A DNA stretch of 64,000 nucleotides. Source: Corallium rubrum (lineage: Eukaryota > Cnidaria > Anthozoa > Scleralcyonacea > Coralliidae). The notes beneath the pieces were generated by a model. It was given only the letters and a program-made list of their open reading frames with translations. It had not been told where the DNA came from and did not search any database. This document shows positions 20,700 to 31,837 of this stretch, piece by piece. The stretch's first letter is position 1. Every line of letters starts with the position of its first letter. Location: contig CAXIUP010000291.1 of assembly GCA_964035015.1 (NCBI GenBank), positions 1 to 64,000 on the forward strand, given 5' to 3'. The translations under genes and the position numbers were made by a program.

Positions 20700-21540
20700 A
20701 ACAAGTTTAGAAATGAAATTTTACATTTCCTCCATTCACAACAATAAGGCATTTTCCACAAGACAATTTCGAACTCTTTCCAGCATTTTCATCTTCACTC
20801 TCACTCGTTTTATTTATATGCTTCAGACCACCGTGAAAATTCTTCTCGCTATACGAAGCATAGCAAATCTTTGCAGGTAAATTAGCATTCGCTTCTTCAA
20901 CTCTCAGTCGCATCTGCCCAACGGTTAACGGCCTATGCTCTTTCCCACCACGCAAAGAAAAAAAAAATTGGCAATCAAGAATACCAACGTGTTCAGCAAT
21001 CTTTGAGCATTATGCTCTCCCAATAGCTGCTTCTTCCATGCAAAGTAAATTTTCTTGTTCTCATCTAAAAGATTCCGTTTGTTTCTTTACCACTCCCCAT
21101 CCAAACAGAACTATCACGGAAAATTTTAAACCTATGTGCCTATAGGTGCATGCGCTCCCACTGAATAACTTCTTCTTCCATGCAAAGTAAATCTTGTTGT
21201 TCTCGGCTAAAGGCTTCCGCTTGTTTCTCAGTTCACCACACGAACACTTAACGATGTAAGACGTTTCATCTCCCCATCCAAACAGCTATCACGGAAACTT
21301 TTAAACTGCCCGCAGGTTTACCTCTGGGCGATCACCATCACGCAGATAACGCTGTAGTCCACAGCAAATATTATACATATAGTACTCGGATAAAAGCAAT
21401 CACCATTAGTTTTCCGTACTTCCAGAACAAATTTGAAAAGCTATAAATTCATTTAGTCGACATCCATCTCCCTTATATCTCTCTCAACCATCGGGAACTC
21501 TTCTTCATTAAGTACAGGTGTCGATCTCCTCCAATCTTCC
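20700..21540 (-). pseudogene. Crypton-type (DUF3504-like) recombinase pseudogene
   Basis: On the minus strand, fragments in changing frames read KFVLEVRKTNGDCFYPST, CCGLQRYLRDGDRPEVNL, GEMKRLTSLSV, then SLRGGKEHRPLTVGQM and SEKNFHGGLKHINKT (20707-20955). This order matches the core-binding and N-terminal catalytic part of the tyrosine-recombinase family found in Cryptons and related host proteins. The C-terminal part with the HxxR and Tyr motifs is not found. Frame breaks are numerous. It sits in the last intron of the host gene. Confidence 0.7.
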
Positions 21541-21723
21541 CAAACAGCCAAAACCACATAGTTTGTTTCCGTTTATTTGCCGGCACCCTGCTTTTCTGTC
21601 TCTTCTTCTGCATCGTCAACAGCTACTATAGGTTGTGTATGCTTTTGCTTCCCTTTAAAAAGATAAAAAATCCCTTTTTTTCAGTATCGCCAAATGCATT
21701 ATGTACACACCATAGGGAAGAAC

Positions 21724-21820
21724 GGGTGGCGTGTGCTGTTAGCGCGCTGCCTCTAACCAAAAAGTTAAGCCCAGTTAGACGGGGTTAGTACTTGGATGGA
21801 TGACCGCTTGGGAATAACCC
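21724..21820 (+). ncRNA. 5S rRNA-derived sequence (pseudogene or SINE head)
   Basis: The stretch ggttagtacttggatggatg and accgcttgggaata is the 3' half of 5S rRNA, preceded by an A-box-like gttaagc. The 5' part does not match 5S rRNA, and the flanking sequence (gtggcgtgtgctgttagcgc) resembles a tRNA-like box. This fits a 5S-derived SINE or a chimeric pseudogene better than a working 5S gene. Confidence 0.6.
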
Positions 21821-22086
21821 CGTTATCGAGCTTTGAACTTATGTGAATCGAGCTTTGAACTTATGTGAGTAGAGTTGCAGTTGATCTCTAACTTAAAATT
21901 TCACTAATAAATTCAAACCTAAACTGATACCTCGTTTCTTTCCTCGCACTTCGCCAAACTGTAGTGGAAACAACTCTACCACTAACGCTACACGCGTTAA
22001 GGAATCCTCGATTTTCCCTACCCCCAAGATAACCCGGTTATGTTAATAGTGATATTATTAATTGTTTAATATTTATTTTTACCCAG

Positions 22087-22614
22087 CAAACATTTGCTTA
22101 CAACTCTCCATACTGGACCAATAAGGATGTTTATGGTATTTCTGATGGACAACTTGGGTTATCAGGCGGAGAAACCATGTTGGCTTCATACTGGAACAAT
22201 CCATTTACAAAGATTTGTCTTGGAATGAAACATAATGGTGTCACAAAATGGATCAAACTCGACTACGAAACAAGCTCGATGTATAGTTTGATTGCTGATA
22301 ATGTGTATCGACAAACAAAACTTGGAAAAGCTGCTTGGAAATCAGTCTTGGTTGGATCGTCTTTACAGGAAAACTGCAACTTAGAAGGATTTAACGTCAA
22401 CGCGGGGGGAGCGAACGGTATGTGCGTTAGACTTGGCGTTGTGGCTAATAATGAGAATCATTGTAACAATCCTGACTCTTGGATGGGATTTGGTCCTGAA
22501 GGAATCGCTTGTAACCAAGCACATAGCCTCGCTTGTGGTAACGGTGCGATATGTGCCTGGCCTGATAATGGTAAAAAAGTTATCAAGGCATTTGGTTATA
22601 TTTTGGTACAGTAG
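22087..22614 (+). CDS. Host gene terminal exon: fibrinogen-like domain
   Basis: Opens at acceptor cccag with QTFAYNSPYWTNKDVYG and continues to the stop at 22612-22614 (176 codons). Conserved family blocks: GLSGGETMLASYWNNPF, TKICLGMKHNGVTKWIKL, RLGVVANNENHCNNPDSWMG and KKVIKAFGYILVQ. It completes the fibrinogen-related fold begun in exon 4. The last intron is about 6.2 kb, swollen by repeats. The exon at 8045-8562 is a broken paralogue. No clear polyadenylation signal is seen just after the stop. Confidence 0.85.
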   Translation, partial: QTFAYNSPYWTNKDVYGISDGQLGLSGGETMLASYWNNPFTKICLGMKHNGVTKWIKLDYETSSMYSLIADNVYRQTKLGKAAWKSVLVGSSLQENCNLEGFNVNAGGANGMCVRLGVVANNENHCNNPDSWMGFGPEGIACNQAHSLACGNGAICAWPDNGKKVIKAFGYILVQ

Positions 22615-22721
22615 TATTTCTCTAACTTGAAGTGTCTATATATGAAGCGAAAATCGACTTACTTTATCTTTATTTAAAAGAACTTTTAAAAATAATGAAG
22701 AATATCAATTTACAGCAATTT

Positions 22722-22797
22722 TTCACATTTCACTTCGTTCTTGAGATATTGAGATTTGGTTGATATGCAAATTTAACTTCTTCACGTCACATGTGCA

Positions 22798-22798
<1 letters not shown>
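22722..22798 (-). repeat. Dispersed repeat copy abutting the AAC tract
   Basis: Minus-strand copy of the repeat at 9185-9265: the complement reads tgcacatgtgacgtgaagaa then ttgcatatcaaccaaat and aagaacgaagtgaaatg. The microsatellite begins exactly at its end. Confidence 0.5.
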
Positions 22799-23106
<308 letters not shown>

Positions 23107-24145
23107 CCAAAGTCGAAAATTTCGTTCCCTTTTGGTAGATATATTATGCATACAAAAACTTATTCTAATTTTTGGATTAAAGTTCATGTATAAAAGGCAA
23201 ACTATACGCTAGGTAATCTCGCATTGTGGTGCCCTGAAAGTTGGCTTGCGGGCGCAGCTAACTTTCAAACGCTTTATATTCTGTGTGTGAGTTCGTTCGT
23301 TCGTTAGGAATCAATAGTATATTTTTGACGCGACATTTTAAACGCGTTATTTTGAACGCCACAGGGCACCGCTTTTTAGCATTGTGTCTGGTTTTCTATC
23401 TACTCCGCCCCTTACAAGGAAAGAGATGTTTCGGAGACGTCCAGCAAAGGAACTCGATTCGAAGACTGTGCAGAACTCTCTTTGGGCTAATATATTAAGC
23501 CTGGTAAGTTAACAATTTCAAACATTTATATAAAGCTTGTTATTCTTTACTTGTTGCTATGGGAAAAAACAAACGGAACGAAATAACCTTTAAAATACTG
23601 AACAAAGAGGACCAATTTAAAGCGGTCTGGCTCATGCGGAACTGCTTGTTCCTATGGGAACGAATAAAGGGAACGAAATGACCTTTAAAATAAGGAACAA
23701 AGAGGTCCTATTTAAAGCGATCTAGCTCATGCGGAACAATTTGTTCTTAATTTAAACCCGTTCCTATTTTTGAATATCGGAACAAAATAGTCCCCAATTC
23801 AAATGAGAACGAAACGTTCCGCTTGAATATGTTCCTTTTCAAAAGGTACAAACGCAGCGAGCTCGAGTACCGAAATCTAAGCGGTACAAAAAGTTCCTCT
23901 ATATGCCGTTCCTAAAATCAAAACAAAGTACTTCCAACCTTAAGCCGGAATTTAGATTTCGTTCTCATTTAGTCATAACCGCACCCAATATTCTGTTTAA
24001 TCGATTGTTATAACCCCAGTGGACCCATAAACCTTTCCTATCGACGGTCTATCGTAAAAGCAAAGCACTGGCGAACACTACAACACAAAACAACACAACA
24101 AATAAGAACAAATATAAGGAAATGAGGACAACAAAGATAAGAATT
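23107..24145. other. Intergenic interval with a 95-bp tandem duplication
   Basis: Positions 23557-23651 and 23652-23745 are two diverged copies of a unit starting ctatggga and containing gaaat.acctttaaaata and tagctcatgcggaac. Around 23495-23508 a gtaagt donor-like site follows a stretch that could be a non-coding first exon, but no coding continuation is found. Confidence 0.5.
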
Positions 24146-24146
24146 T

Positions 24147-24281
24147 CAGCTGCAGAAATAAAACCGATTGCCCCTTGTAAGGAAACTGCATGGTTGCAGG
24201 AGCCATTTACAAAGCTGATGTGAAAACAACCGACGAAACGGACACAACAAAACAATACATAGGAATGACAACCAACAACTT
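24147..24281 (+). pseudogene. GIY-YIG nuclease fragment, N-terminal half
   Basis: Reads SCRNKTDCPL, a stop, GNCMVAGAIYKADVKTTDET and QYIGMTTNNF: the beginning of the GIY-YIG domain found in cnidarian retroelement proteins. The second half resumes at 27253 on the far side of a LINE. The retroelement body that should precede it is not present in the window. Confidence 0.75.
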
Positions 24282-24299
24282 TTTGTTTGCTTACGCCAT

Positions 24300-25149
24300 C
24301 ATGGCGTGCAGTCGGAAAATTTTACGCTCCCGGAAAATTTGGCTTTTTCTTTATATTTATGTCACTTTTCACGGACTTTACCTTTCAAAGAGATACAACT
24401 CCAGAACGTTATCAAGATGTGTACTTCTTTGCGTGAGTAGATTGGTTACAACGCGTAAAATGATGTTTAAATTTATGAATTACCGTATTCGGCGAATAAC
24501 GGTCGACCAACGACCGTTGGTGAACTCGTTAAATCTTGCAACTGGACGGCGCCGTTTACTACTTTACGCTACACTTGTAACAATACTGAAACTACTATCG
24601 GGTGATGTGGAGACTAATCCAGGTCCAAGAACTTGTAACTGGTCAACAAACAACCAAATCAAGTGTCTTCTGCTCAACGAAAGGAGCTTAAAGAGCATAC
24701 ACAGAGACCATACGACCAACGCCACTGTTTGTAATCTTCAGCGATTTCAAAATCTTGTATATACTGAAAACTTAGACATTATTTGTGTGAACGAGACTTG
24801 GCTCAATAAAGACATGAGCGACGAAGAAATTTTACACTCGGGATATACGATTTACAGGAAAGATCGGAACTGTCGAAGTGGTGGTGGCGTCGTTGTTGCG
24901 GTCAAAGCAAAATCGTTTAAGTCTGTTAAAGAGTTTTCACCAGAATCGGAGGAGATTCAACAACTGGAGATCGTGTCTGCCGAGCTGAAGACAGCGTCAA
25001 ACCAGAAGCTTTTATACTGCTCTTGTTATCGACCACCTGACGCCGACCTAAGTTGGATGGATAAATTTAAACTTTTTCTCAACCATGCTTGTGATCAATA
25101 TGACAACGTTGTAATTTCAGGGGACTTCAATCTACCAAACATCCAATGA
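24300..25149 (+). pseudogene. LINE leader and AP-endonuclease domain
   Basis: One frame open to the stop at 25147. After a basic, hydrophobic leader and the 2A-like motif, the endonuclease shows CVNETWLNKDMSDEE (catalytic Glu), GGGVVVAV, YCSCYRPP and VVISGDFNLP (catalytic Asp-Asn). The stop replaces the Trp that usually follows. The frame also runs 30 codons upstream through the split GIY-YIG fragment, which is not part of the LINE. Confidence 0.8.
24580..24627 (+). other. 2A-like ribosome-skipping motif in the LINE
   Basis: The frame reads LKLLSGDVETNPGP, matching the 2A consensus D-V/I-E-x-N-P-G-P with a typical Leu-rich lead-in. In known cases the ribosome skips the bond between Gly (24622-24624) and Pro (24625-24627). 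2A-like sequences are established in some CR1-type LINEs of marine invertebrates. Confidence 0.85.
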
Positions 25150-25296
25150 AACGCGATAGAAAATACATCTGGGGTTAATGAACTGCTTTTTATTGAACTA
25201 CTGAACGATCACTTCTTAGCACAATTTAACAACACTCCTACTCGTGGTGATCACATACTCGATCTCGTGATCACAAATGCGCCGGAATAAGTTAGC

Positions 25297-25635
25297 TTGA
25301 CTGAGGTTTTGTCGCCAGATGAAATCGCTGTTTTCACGGACCATCACGCTATTGTCTACGAGTTTTCTTCCTTCATTAAAGCACCAAAGAAGTCCCGTAG
25401 ATTTGTTCATGATTACAAAAAAGGAGACTTTGCAGGTCTGCGCGCTGCTTTACAGGCAGTAAACCTGTCTTCCACAATAGCAGAAACTGATGATGATATT
25501 AACATCGACTGGCATCAATGGAAGGATACTTTCCTTGCAGCAGTCTCCGACTACATTCCTTCTAAGAGACTGAAAGGCAAAAATCCAGTACCATGGATCA
25601 ACGGTAATATTCTACATCAGATAAAGAAAAAATAG
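25297..25635 (+). pseudogene. LINE endonuclease end and linker
   Basis: Contains FTDHHAIVYEFSSF (the SDH-type motif closing the endonuclease) and DYIPSKRLKGKNPVPWINGN, the linker before the RT domain. Same frame as the endonuclease but separated by two stops. Confidence 0.75.
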
Positions 25636-25836
25636 TCAATCCGGCGAAAACTAAAAACTTCTCCTGCCCGTCATTTACAAGAAAAATTCAAAATTCTGCG
25701 CGCCGAAGTAAAAAGATCGTTACGTAAAAGCCGTGAAAATTTCTTTTCTTCTCTTGAATCCAAAGTCTCGCAATATCCCTGATCAGATGTCTTTGGCTCT
25801 CTCCTCGATGATGGAGGGCAAATAGATGTTATTTAC

Positions 25837-26660
25837 TTGGACATGTCGAAAGCTTTTGACAAGGTAAACCATAAATTGTTGATCCACAAGTTACGACAGT
25901 TTGGTTTTGGTGGCAGCCTACTCCAGTGGTTCAGTTCCTATCTCACGGAACTTCGGATACATTACCTGTCAGCTCTGGTGTACCTCAAGGCTCTATTCTT
26001 GGTCCATTACTTTTCCTATTGTACGCCAACGACCTCCCAGACGCTGTTATTTCGAGTCAAATCGCCATGTTCGCTGATGACACAAAGATCTTCAAAGCAA
26101 TCAAATCACCAGACGATGCTGCTTTATTCCAGAAAGATCTAGGCAACCTAGAAACCTGGTCTACAGCATCCGGCCTTATGTTCAATGAGAAAAAATGCAA
26201 ATCGCAGAGCATCACGCGAAAAATCAAGCCGAATGTTGCTACCTACAGTTTGAACAACAACAACTTACAGTCAACGAAATCTGAACGAAACCTCGGTGTA
26301 TGGATAGCTGCTGACCTCACTTGGAGTAAGCAAGTTTCTGAACAGTCAGTCCGTGCCAACAAGCTCTTGGGTTACATCAGGAGGAACACGCGGTATATCC
26401 GAAGTATTGCGGTGAGGCGCACAATCTATTTGACACTAGTTCGTTCCCAGTTAGGTTATACAACACAAGTCTGGGCACCGCAGACCATTGACTTAATTTC
26501 TCGATTAGAAAGAATTCAGAGGCGAGCTACGAAATACATTTTGAAACTACCATTTTCTTGCACTGATAGCTATAAATCTAGGTTGCTTACGCTGTCTTTA
26601 CTTCCTATTTCTTACTGGCATGAATTTTTAGATATGGTACTATTCTTTATAAGATAATAA
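25837..26660 (+). pseudogene. LINE reverse transcriptase, broken
   Basis: DVIYLDMSKAFDKVNHKLLI and LLQWFSSYLT in one frame (25837-25960), then SSGVPQGSILGPLLFLLYAN, AMFADDTKIF (catalytic FADD), LGVWIAADLTWSKQV and RRATKYILKLP in the next (25926-26657). The fingers are missing. A further tail fragment follows at 26669-27067. Confidence 0.85.
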
Positions 26661-26668
26661 GTGGCTTA

Positions 26669-27067
26669 GTGACTTTAAATCCCTCCACTTTACCAGTATT
26701 TGTCCAAAATACCAGACTAACTAGATCATCCTCCAATAATGCTAACATTAAAAAATTTGTCGTTCCTAAATGCAAAACATCAACATACCAGAAATCTTTC
26801 TTTGTAAGATCAATTAGAATATGGAATACTTTAGCAAATGAACTTAACCTCGCTATGGACAACCTTCCTTTGTTTAAATCCGTTATGCTTAATTATTATT
26901 TCTCATCTTTGGAAACTACTTATGACTGTGAAAACCCTCGTACATTTAAAACAATCTGCTTAAAATGTAACTGTTCCCGTATAGCCTTAGGTACCCTATT
27001 TTTTGTTGTTATTAACATATTTAGTTTAATTAGTATTTTGCTGTTATTAATTGTAGCTAAGATTTGA
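26669..27067 (+). pseudogene. LINE C-terminal tail
   Basis: 132 codons with KFVVPKCKTSTYQKSFFVRS and IRIWNTLANELN, the usual end of CR1-type ORF2, then a Cys-containing tail (CLKCNCSR). Separated from the RT frame by a stop near 26657. Confidence 0.7.
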
Positions 27068-27252
27068 CTTTGTAGTTAGTATATCTATTTACTAGTTTAT
27101 TTAGTTTAGTTTAGTTTATTATTGGGCCCGCAGTAATTGGCTTACTGCTGTTGCGGTGACCATGCCGTTATATTTTGAATTCATTTTGTAATGCATGTAT
27201 ATACTACAACACTATAATGGCGAATCTAATAAAAAAAAACACACAAAAAAAA

Positions 27253-27480
27253 ACAACTTCAAGCAATGCTTTAACAACCACCAGAACTCTTTCCATGACG
27301 AGAAATGCAAGAATTAACGAAACTGAACTATCGAAGTACGTTTGGGACATAAAATCAAAAGGGAAACCGTTCACAGTAAATTGGTCTATTTTGAAACCCA
27401 CCGCCCCTTACAGCTTGAAAGCTAACAAGGCGAACTTGATCAAGAAACGATCAGAGCTAGTAAAGAAATGCCGGCAGGAA
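27253..27480 (+). pseudogene. GIY-YIG nuclease fragment, C-terminal half
   Basis: Begins NNFKQCFNNHQNSFHDEKCK in one frame and continues ETELSKYVWDIKSKGKPFTV and NWSILKPTAPYS in another. This is the direct continuation of the fragment at 24147-24281. Its end is cut by a MITE at about 27480. Confidence 0.75.
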
Positions 27481-27975
27481 AGTCGTCTCTTGTGTCTTCC
27501 GTTAGAGAGAATTTATTTAAAACTTTCGTTAGAGAGAATTTATTTAAAATAGGGAAGTAAAAAACGGTGGCGTAAATGATGTACAGCATGGGTCATGGGA
27601 GTGAAATTCGAAAAACTCCAGCGTAATATGCGTGTAATGTACGTGATTCAAGCGCGGGAAAACTATAGAAAAATTAAGACGCAGGAGATCGCAATGGGGA
27701 AATTAAGTTACAAGGCGCGCGGGGCTGCAGATATGAAGAAAGCGAGAAATGGAAGCGCGCGGGGAGAGAAGAGAAAGGGAGAGAAGAGCGCGCCTTGTAA
27801 ATTAATTTCCCCTTTCTCTCGCGTTTTACCTTGCGCTTGAATCACGCACATTACGCTGGAGTTTATCGAATTTCACTCCCCTGACCCCTACTGCACATCA
27901 TTTATGCCAACGTGTTTTTTTCTACTCCCCTATTTTTAATAAATTCTCTCTAACGAAAGACACAAGAGACGACTG
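27480..27975. mobile_element. Long palindromic MITE (~490 bp)
   Basis: The ends agtcgtctcttgtgtctt / aagacacaagagacgact are exact complements and the similarity runs nearly to the centre (arms of about 240 bp, sharing ctccagcgtaat / attacgctggag and gcgcgccttgtaa-type blocks). It lies inside the end of the GIY-YIG fragment. No gene. Confidence 0.8.
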
Positions 27976-29300
27976 GAATCGAGTCAGGGCATGAAAATAA
28001 ATTTTACGCTACGAACGTCCGCCTCCCTAGGAACAGAGAAGTACATCCGGGAACAGGCTCTCGAACTCATCTCACGCAATTTCGCGCGTGCGGTCACGTG
28101 TGCTGCACTGCATGAAAAGGCGGATATTCTGATGTCTATACACTGTATGTCAGAATACTACGCGAAATATTCGTGAAATTCAAACAAATTCTTAGGTATT
28201 CTTTTTTTTGTATTCAGAATACCTCAGAATACAAAAAAATATTTGTAAATGATATTTTAGGGAATATGTTAGTATATGGTTTGAATATTTCGCGATGTGT
28301 GACGGGTGTTCCTTGAGCTTGCGGGATAAGGGGCAAAAAAGAGAGAATGGGATCGAATCTACATATTTTAATATTTAAATAATCACGGAACTAATTAGGT
28401 CATATTAAAAGTTACTGGATAACAATAGATTTACATTTTTCAAGAATTTCACCCATTTTTTGTCCCATTTCAAATATCGAAACCCATGCATGATCACATT
28501 TCATTAATAAGTTAAGTACTGTAATAATTGATGTTAGTTCAATATTCTTTATTGATGGATTCTAAATATATACACTAGTTTATAAAAATAATTACTATAA
28601 ATTTACAAGTTTCTATCACAAATTCTTGAATTTCATTGGCTATCGCAGGAGTTTCTATCCGCTGATAGCAACCTCTGGCGATAAGCCAATGAAAAGCCTT
28701 CTTTTAACGAAATTGATCAATGACCAAATGCGTAGTATACCACGACAACACGAGCAATGATCATTAGATCCAGCGGTTCTTCTGTTAAGCAACAATGGCG
28801 CCGAAATTATAACGGAGTGGGAAAATGAAAGAAGAAATTGAACATTTAGGCAAAGCAATAAGTTCTACAGAAAACAAAAACGGATAGAAAATGGTTAGAA
28901 TGGAAATTATTAATGGTAGATCGTTAAATTGTTTATCTGTGTTCGTTTAAAACAAAATAACTGCAAACAAAACACATTTCAAAATTACGCTTGCTGTTGT
29001 CAAGATTTCGTGATGTAAACTATATGCTAAATTGAGTGTTTCTTTCAACTTTTTGTCACTTTTACAAATCAAATGAGTGGATATATATTGTTTCAATATT
29101 GTACATGAAAAGCCATTCTAAATTATGCAAGAAAACTTTACTTTTCCATCAGTTACTTACGGGAGTGGACCAAGGAGATATCCGAAATGACTGTTGGACG
29201 TTTGTTGTTGGCAGTTAAAAATGTATTAAACGAGCTCAAAGAATACGTTATGGTCGAGACTTTAATTTAACTTTTGTTAGTAAATTTATACTAAAACAAT
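27976..29300. other. Intergenic interval, small hairpin only
   Basis: AT-rich, no coding similarity. A hairpin at about 28630-28694 pairs tttcattggctatcgc with gcgataagccaatgaaa. A run of related words (cagaatac) occurs at 28145-28245. Confidence 0.5.
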
Positions 29301-29302
29301 TA

Positions 29303-29592
29303 GATCATAGATAATGGAAGAGGAACTGGATAGGAAACTTACAAAACCGGAAACGACGTTTGCACAACTTGCTATGGTAATTATACACTTATAAGCAGTT
29401 AGGATCAGCTATTGCTGAAATTAACAATAGTGTAATATCACGTAAGTTCAGCAGTGTCTGATGTTGGCCATGTGGGACCACCAGTTAGGTGTATTAGCCC
29501 CTTATAAGTGAATAATTGCCATAGCAAGTTGTGCAAACATCGTTTCTGGTTTCGTAAGTTTCCTATCCAGTTCCCCATCAATTATCTATGAT
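29303..29592. mobile_element. MITE with ~95-bp terminal inverted repeats
   Basis: Left atcatagataatgg... with caggaaact-type block gaactggataggaaacttac; right is the complement ending attatctatgat. The arms also share cacaacttgctatgg and acacttataag. About 290 bp, no gene. Confidence 0.8.
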
Positions 29593-31235
29593 TGGACAGC
29601 TCGCCCTCGTTTTCTATGGGCGAGATCTCGATCATAGAAAACTCGGGCTCGTTGTCTAATTGTTAATTATACAATGTTTAAAAATTAAAATTAGCTGAAG
29701 AATTGCTGTTTATACTATCATAAGTGCTCAAATCCCAGAAAATAAAATTGACAATGAAAAAAAATTAATTATTCAAAAGCGTTCTAAGTTCTCCAATAGA
29801 AAATAATTAAATATTCTAATATTCTATTATATATTACAATAAGCAAACGTCATTTCTATCCGCAAGACCTATTTCAAATTACTGTTTTTAACTTTTTTAA
29901 CTGAACTTTCATCCCGTAGACTTGGGACTTCGTCATTGTCTCACAGTTAATTCAACATTTGTACGTAATAATAATAATTTGTCTACTGCATTGTTCACAT
30001 TTGTGTTCATACATGTGCTAAAAAAGTAAGTTTAGACACATGCATGCATCGTTGGACTAGTGAATTCGCATCAAAGAATTTCAAAATATATCCCATAGAC
30101 CCTTTTAATAAGTGCAGAGTACGTCATTTTCCGCCATTGACGTCATGTTCAGGGTTTTTTAAATTCTATTGAAAATATACAAAAGCTAAGACAGTAAACG
30201 AAATTGATAAGAATTCAAATGAAATTGACGTCGGCCCAGGTGAAATGCAGCCCAGGTGAATTTTTTTATTAATCAATTTATGCCTGCACCTAACAAGAAT
30301 CGAAGCTGGCCAGTCTTAATCAGGTATTAATTAATGTATGTATATACATTAATTATGTAACCACTCAGAAACAAACACCCCTCGTGTAGATGTTTTTCAT
30401 TGAAAGACCTGATGTACTGTACATGCTAAGATCTATCCATAGTCAATCGAGATATGGTCTGGAAACTCGGCAAACTTCAAAGCGCCTATAATGAGCTGTG
30501 ATTTTATGTTGAACCGTACCTTACACCGTGCACATCCTTTGTTTTAGGTTGATTAATATTTAAATAGCACGGTTGAGTGATTGAACTGAAACGTTGCTAT
30601 GGGACAATTCGTTCATTATACTAAAATACAATGTGTTCAGTGACCGTGCACAAAAATGCATAAAGGCGAACAAAAAGATAGATCGAAGACTTTAGCTGAG
30701 TTTCCAGACCATATCTCGATTGACTATGATCTATCCCATTTACCAAGATGCAGGAGAGGAAAGTTGTTAACTGCAAAATTGTATGACAGGTAATATCTTT
30801 GGCATTAAACCATACTCAATCTGATTATAAGTCAGATATGAAATTATTGACTATACAGTAAAATTGAACGAGTATAGAAGTCGAGATTTTCCGCGCACTG
30901 CGTCAACTCCTATTAAGACTTCGGGACAAATATTATATATGTCATCTGCAAAAGTTGTGCATGAGGGCCTCTTCAATATTTCTGAAGTATTCAGGCTCGA
31001 AAAATGGGTTAATACGTGTCATATATTTATACGATATTCGCACTGGATATACGGCGGAATATTACGTGTATTCTAATCAATATTCCTAATTGCCGGAATA
31101 CCGTTACGAATATGTGTTTTATTCCGAAGAGTATAGACACCAGAATACGTAAGAGTATTGTTCTTTTTGTGCTGTGTGCGATCTCACGCGTGTCACACAA
31201 TATAACCAGAAACTAAAGTGAAACTTTTTCAGTTG
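29593..31235. other. Intergenic interval with one MITE
   Basis: No coding sequence recognised. It contains the MITE at 30439-30730 (separate entry). Positions 30860-31200 are AT-rich with several gaatattacg-like words but no clear element. Confidence 0.5.
30439..30730. mobile_element. MITE with ~30-bp terminal inverted repeats
   Basis: Arms catagtcaatcgagatatgg then tctggaaactc; the complement lies at about 30700-30730. About 290 bp. Confidence 0.7.
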
Positions 31236-31236
31236 C

Positions 31237-31265
31237 CTGATGATCGCTTAACGCGCGAAACTCGG
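31237..31265 (+). ncRNA. Hammerhead-like motif, Penelope relic
   Basis: ctgatga followed by a hairpin (cgc-ttaac-gcg) and cgaaactc. The core boxes fit a minimal hammerhead; the flank (cggagtagcaacg) looks like Penelope 3'-end sequence. No RT is nearby. Confidence 0.4.
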
Positions 31266-31345
31266 AGTAGCAACGTTTATTTTTTAAAAATCTATCTTGC
31301 CTTACCTCCAAAGGTACCGAGCACTCTCTTGTCTATTGTAAACGA

Positions 31346-31348
<3 letters not shown>

Positions 31349-31387
<39 letters not shown>

Positions 31388-31393
31388 ACTGAA

Positions 31394-31442
<49 letters not shown>
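31349..31442 (+). repeat. (TA)n microsatellites
   Basis: Two TA tracts (about 31349-31384 and 31397-31442) separated by gtaactgaatga. Confidence 0.95.
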
Positions 31443-31445
<3 letters not shown>

Positions 31446-31535
31446 TTCACCGGTGCTGTCCCACATGCGGTTGTCACCGACGATCGCATGTGTATAAGTA
31501 ATTGATGAAATTCATTCAGATTGTTCCAAGCTACA

Positions 31536-31572
31536 CTGATGAGCTGTAGTACAGCAAAACACGTGTCTGTAG
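31536..31572 (+). ncRNA. Hammerhead-like motif, degraded core
   Basis: ctgatgag, stem-II hairpin ctgta-gtacag, then caaaacacgtgtc. The expected cgaaac is caaaac, so the catalytic core is altered. Probably a remnant of another Penelope 3' end. Confidence 0.45.
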
Positions 31573-31837
31573 ATTGAACTATATATATATATAATAACAT
31601 GACTTGATGGAAATTATCGATTAAATTTCCCCATTGCCCCGGGAAGATTTGTAAAAGGCCTCGGGCCGGAAAACTTTGAGAATCTTACCGACAGGAAATT
31701 TACACGGTTGATCAGAGAAGTTTCATCTAATTTTCCCGTGCATGTTGATGAAGGAAAATATATGCAAGCGGGAAATTTAGAAGAAGACAAAGGATTTCTT
31801 TGTCGAAGACAAAGGATTGCTTTTCCATAATTAATTA

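Larger units (their letters stand above)
24282..27252 (+). mobile_element. CR1-type LINE with 2A-like sequence, inserted in a GIY-YIG gene
   Basis: About 2.97 kb, flanked by the short direct repeat acaactt at 24275-24281 and 27253-27259 and ending in an A-rich tail. It contains an N-terminal leader with a 2A-like motif, an AP-type endonuclease and a reverse transcriptase. It is dead: a stop follows the GDFN motif at 25147, another lies near 25288 and a third near 25633, part of the RT fingers is lost near 25780-25830, and the frame changes near 25960. Its motifs resemble the LINE relic at 4.4-5.75 kb. Confidence 0.85.
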
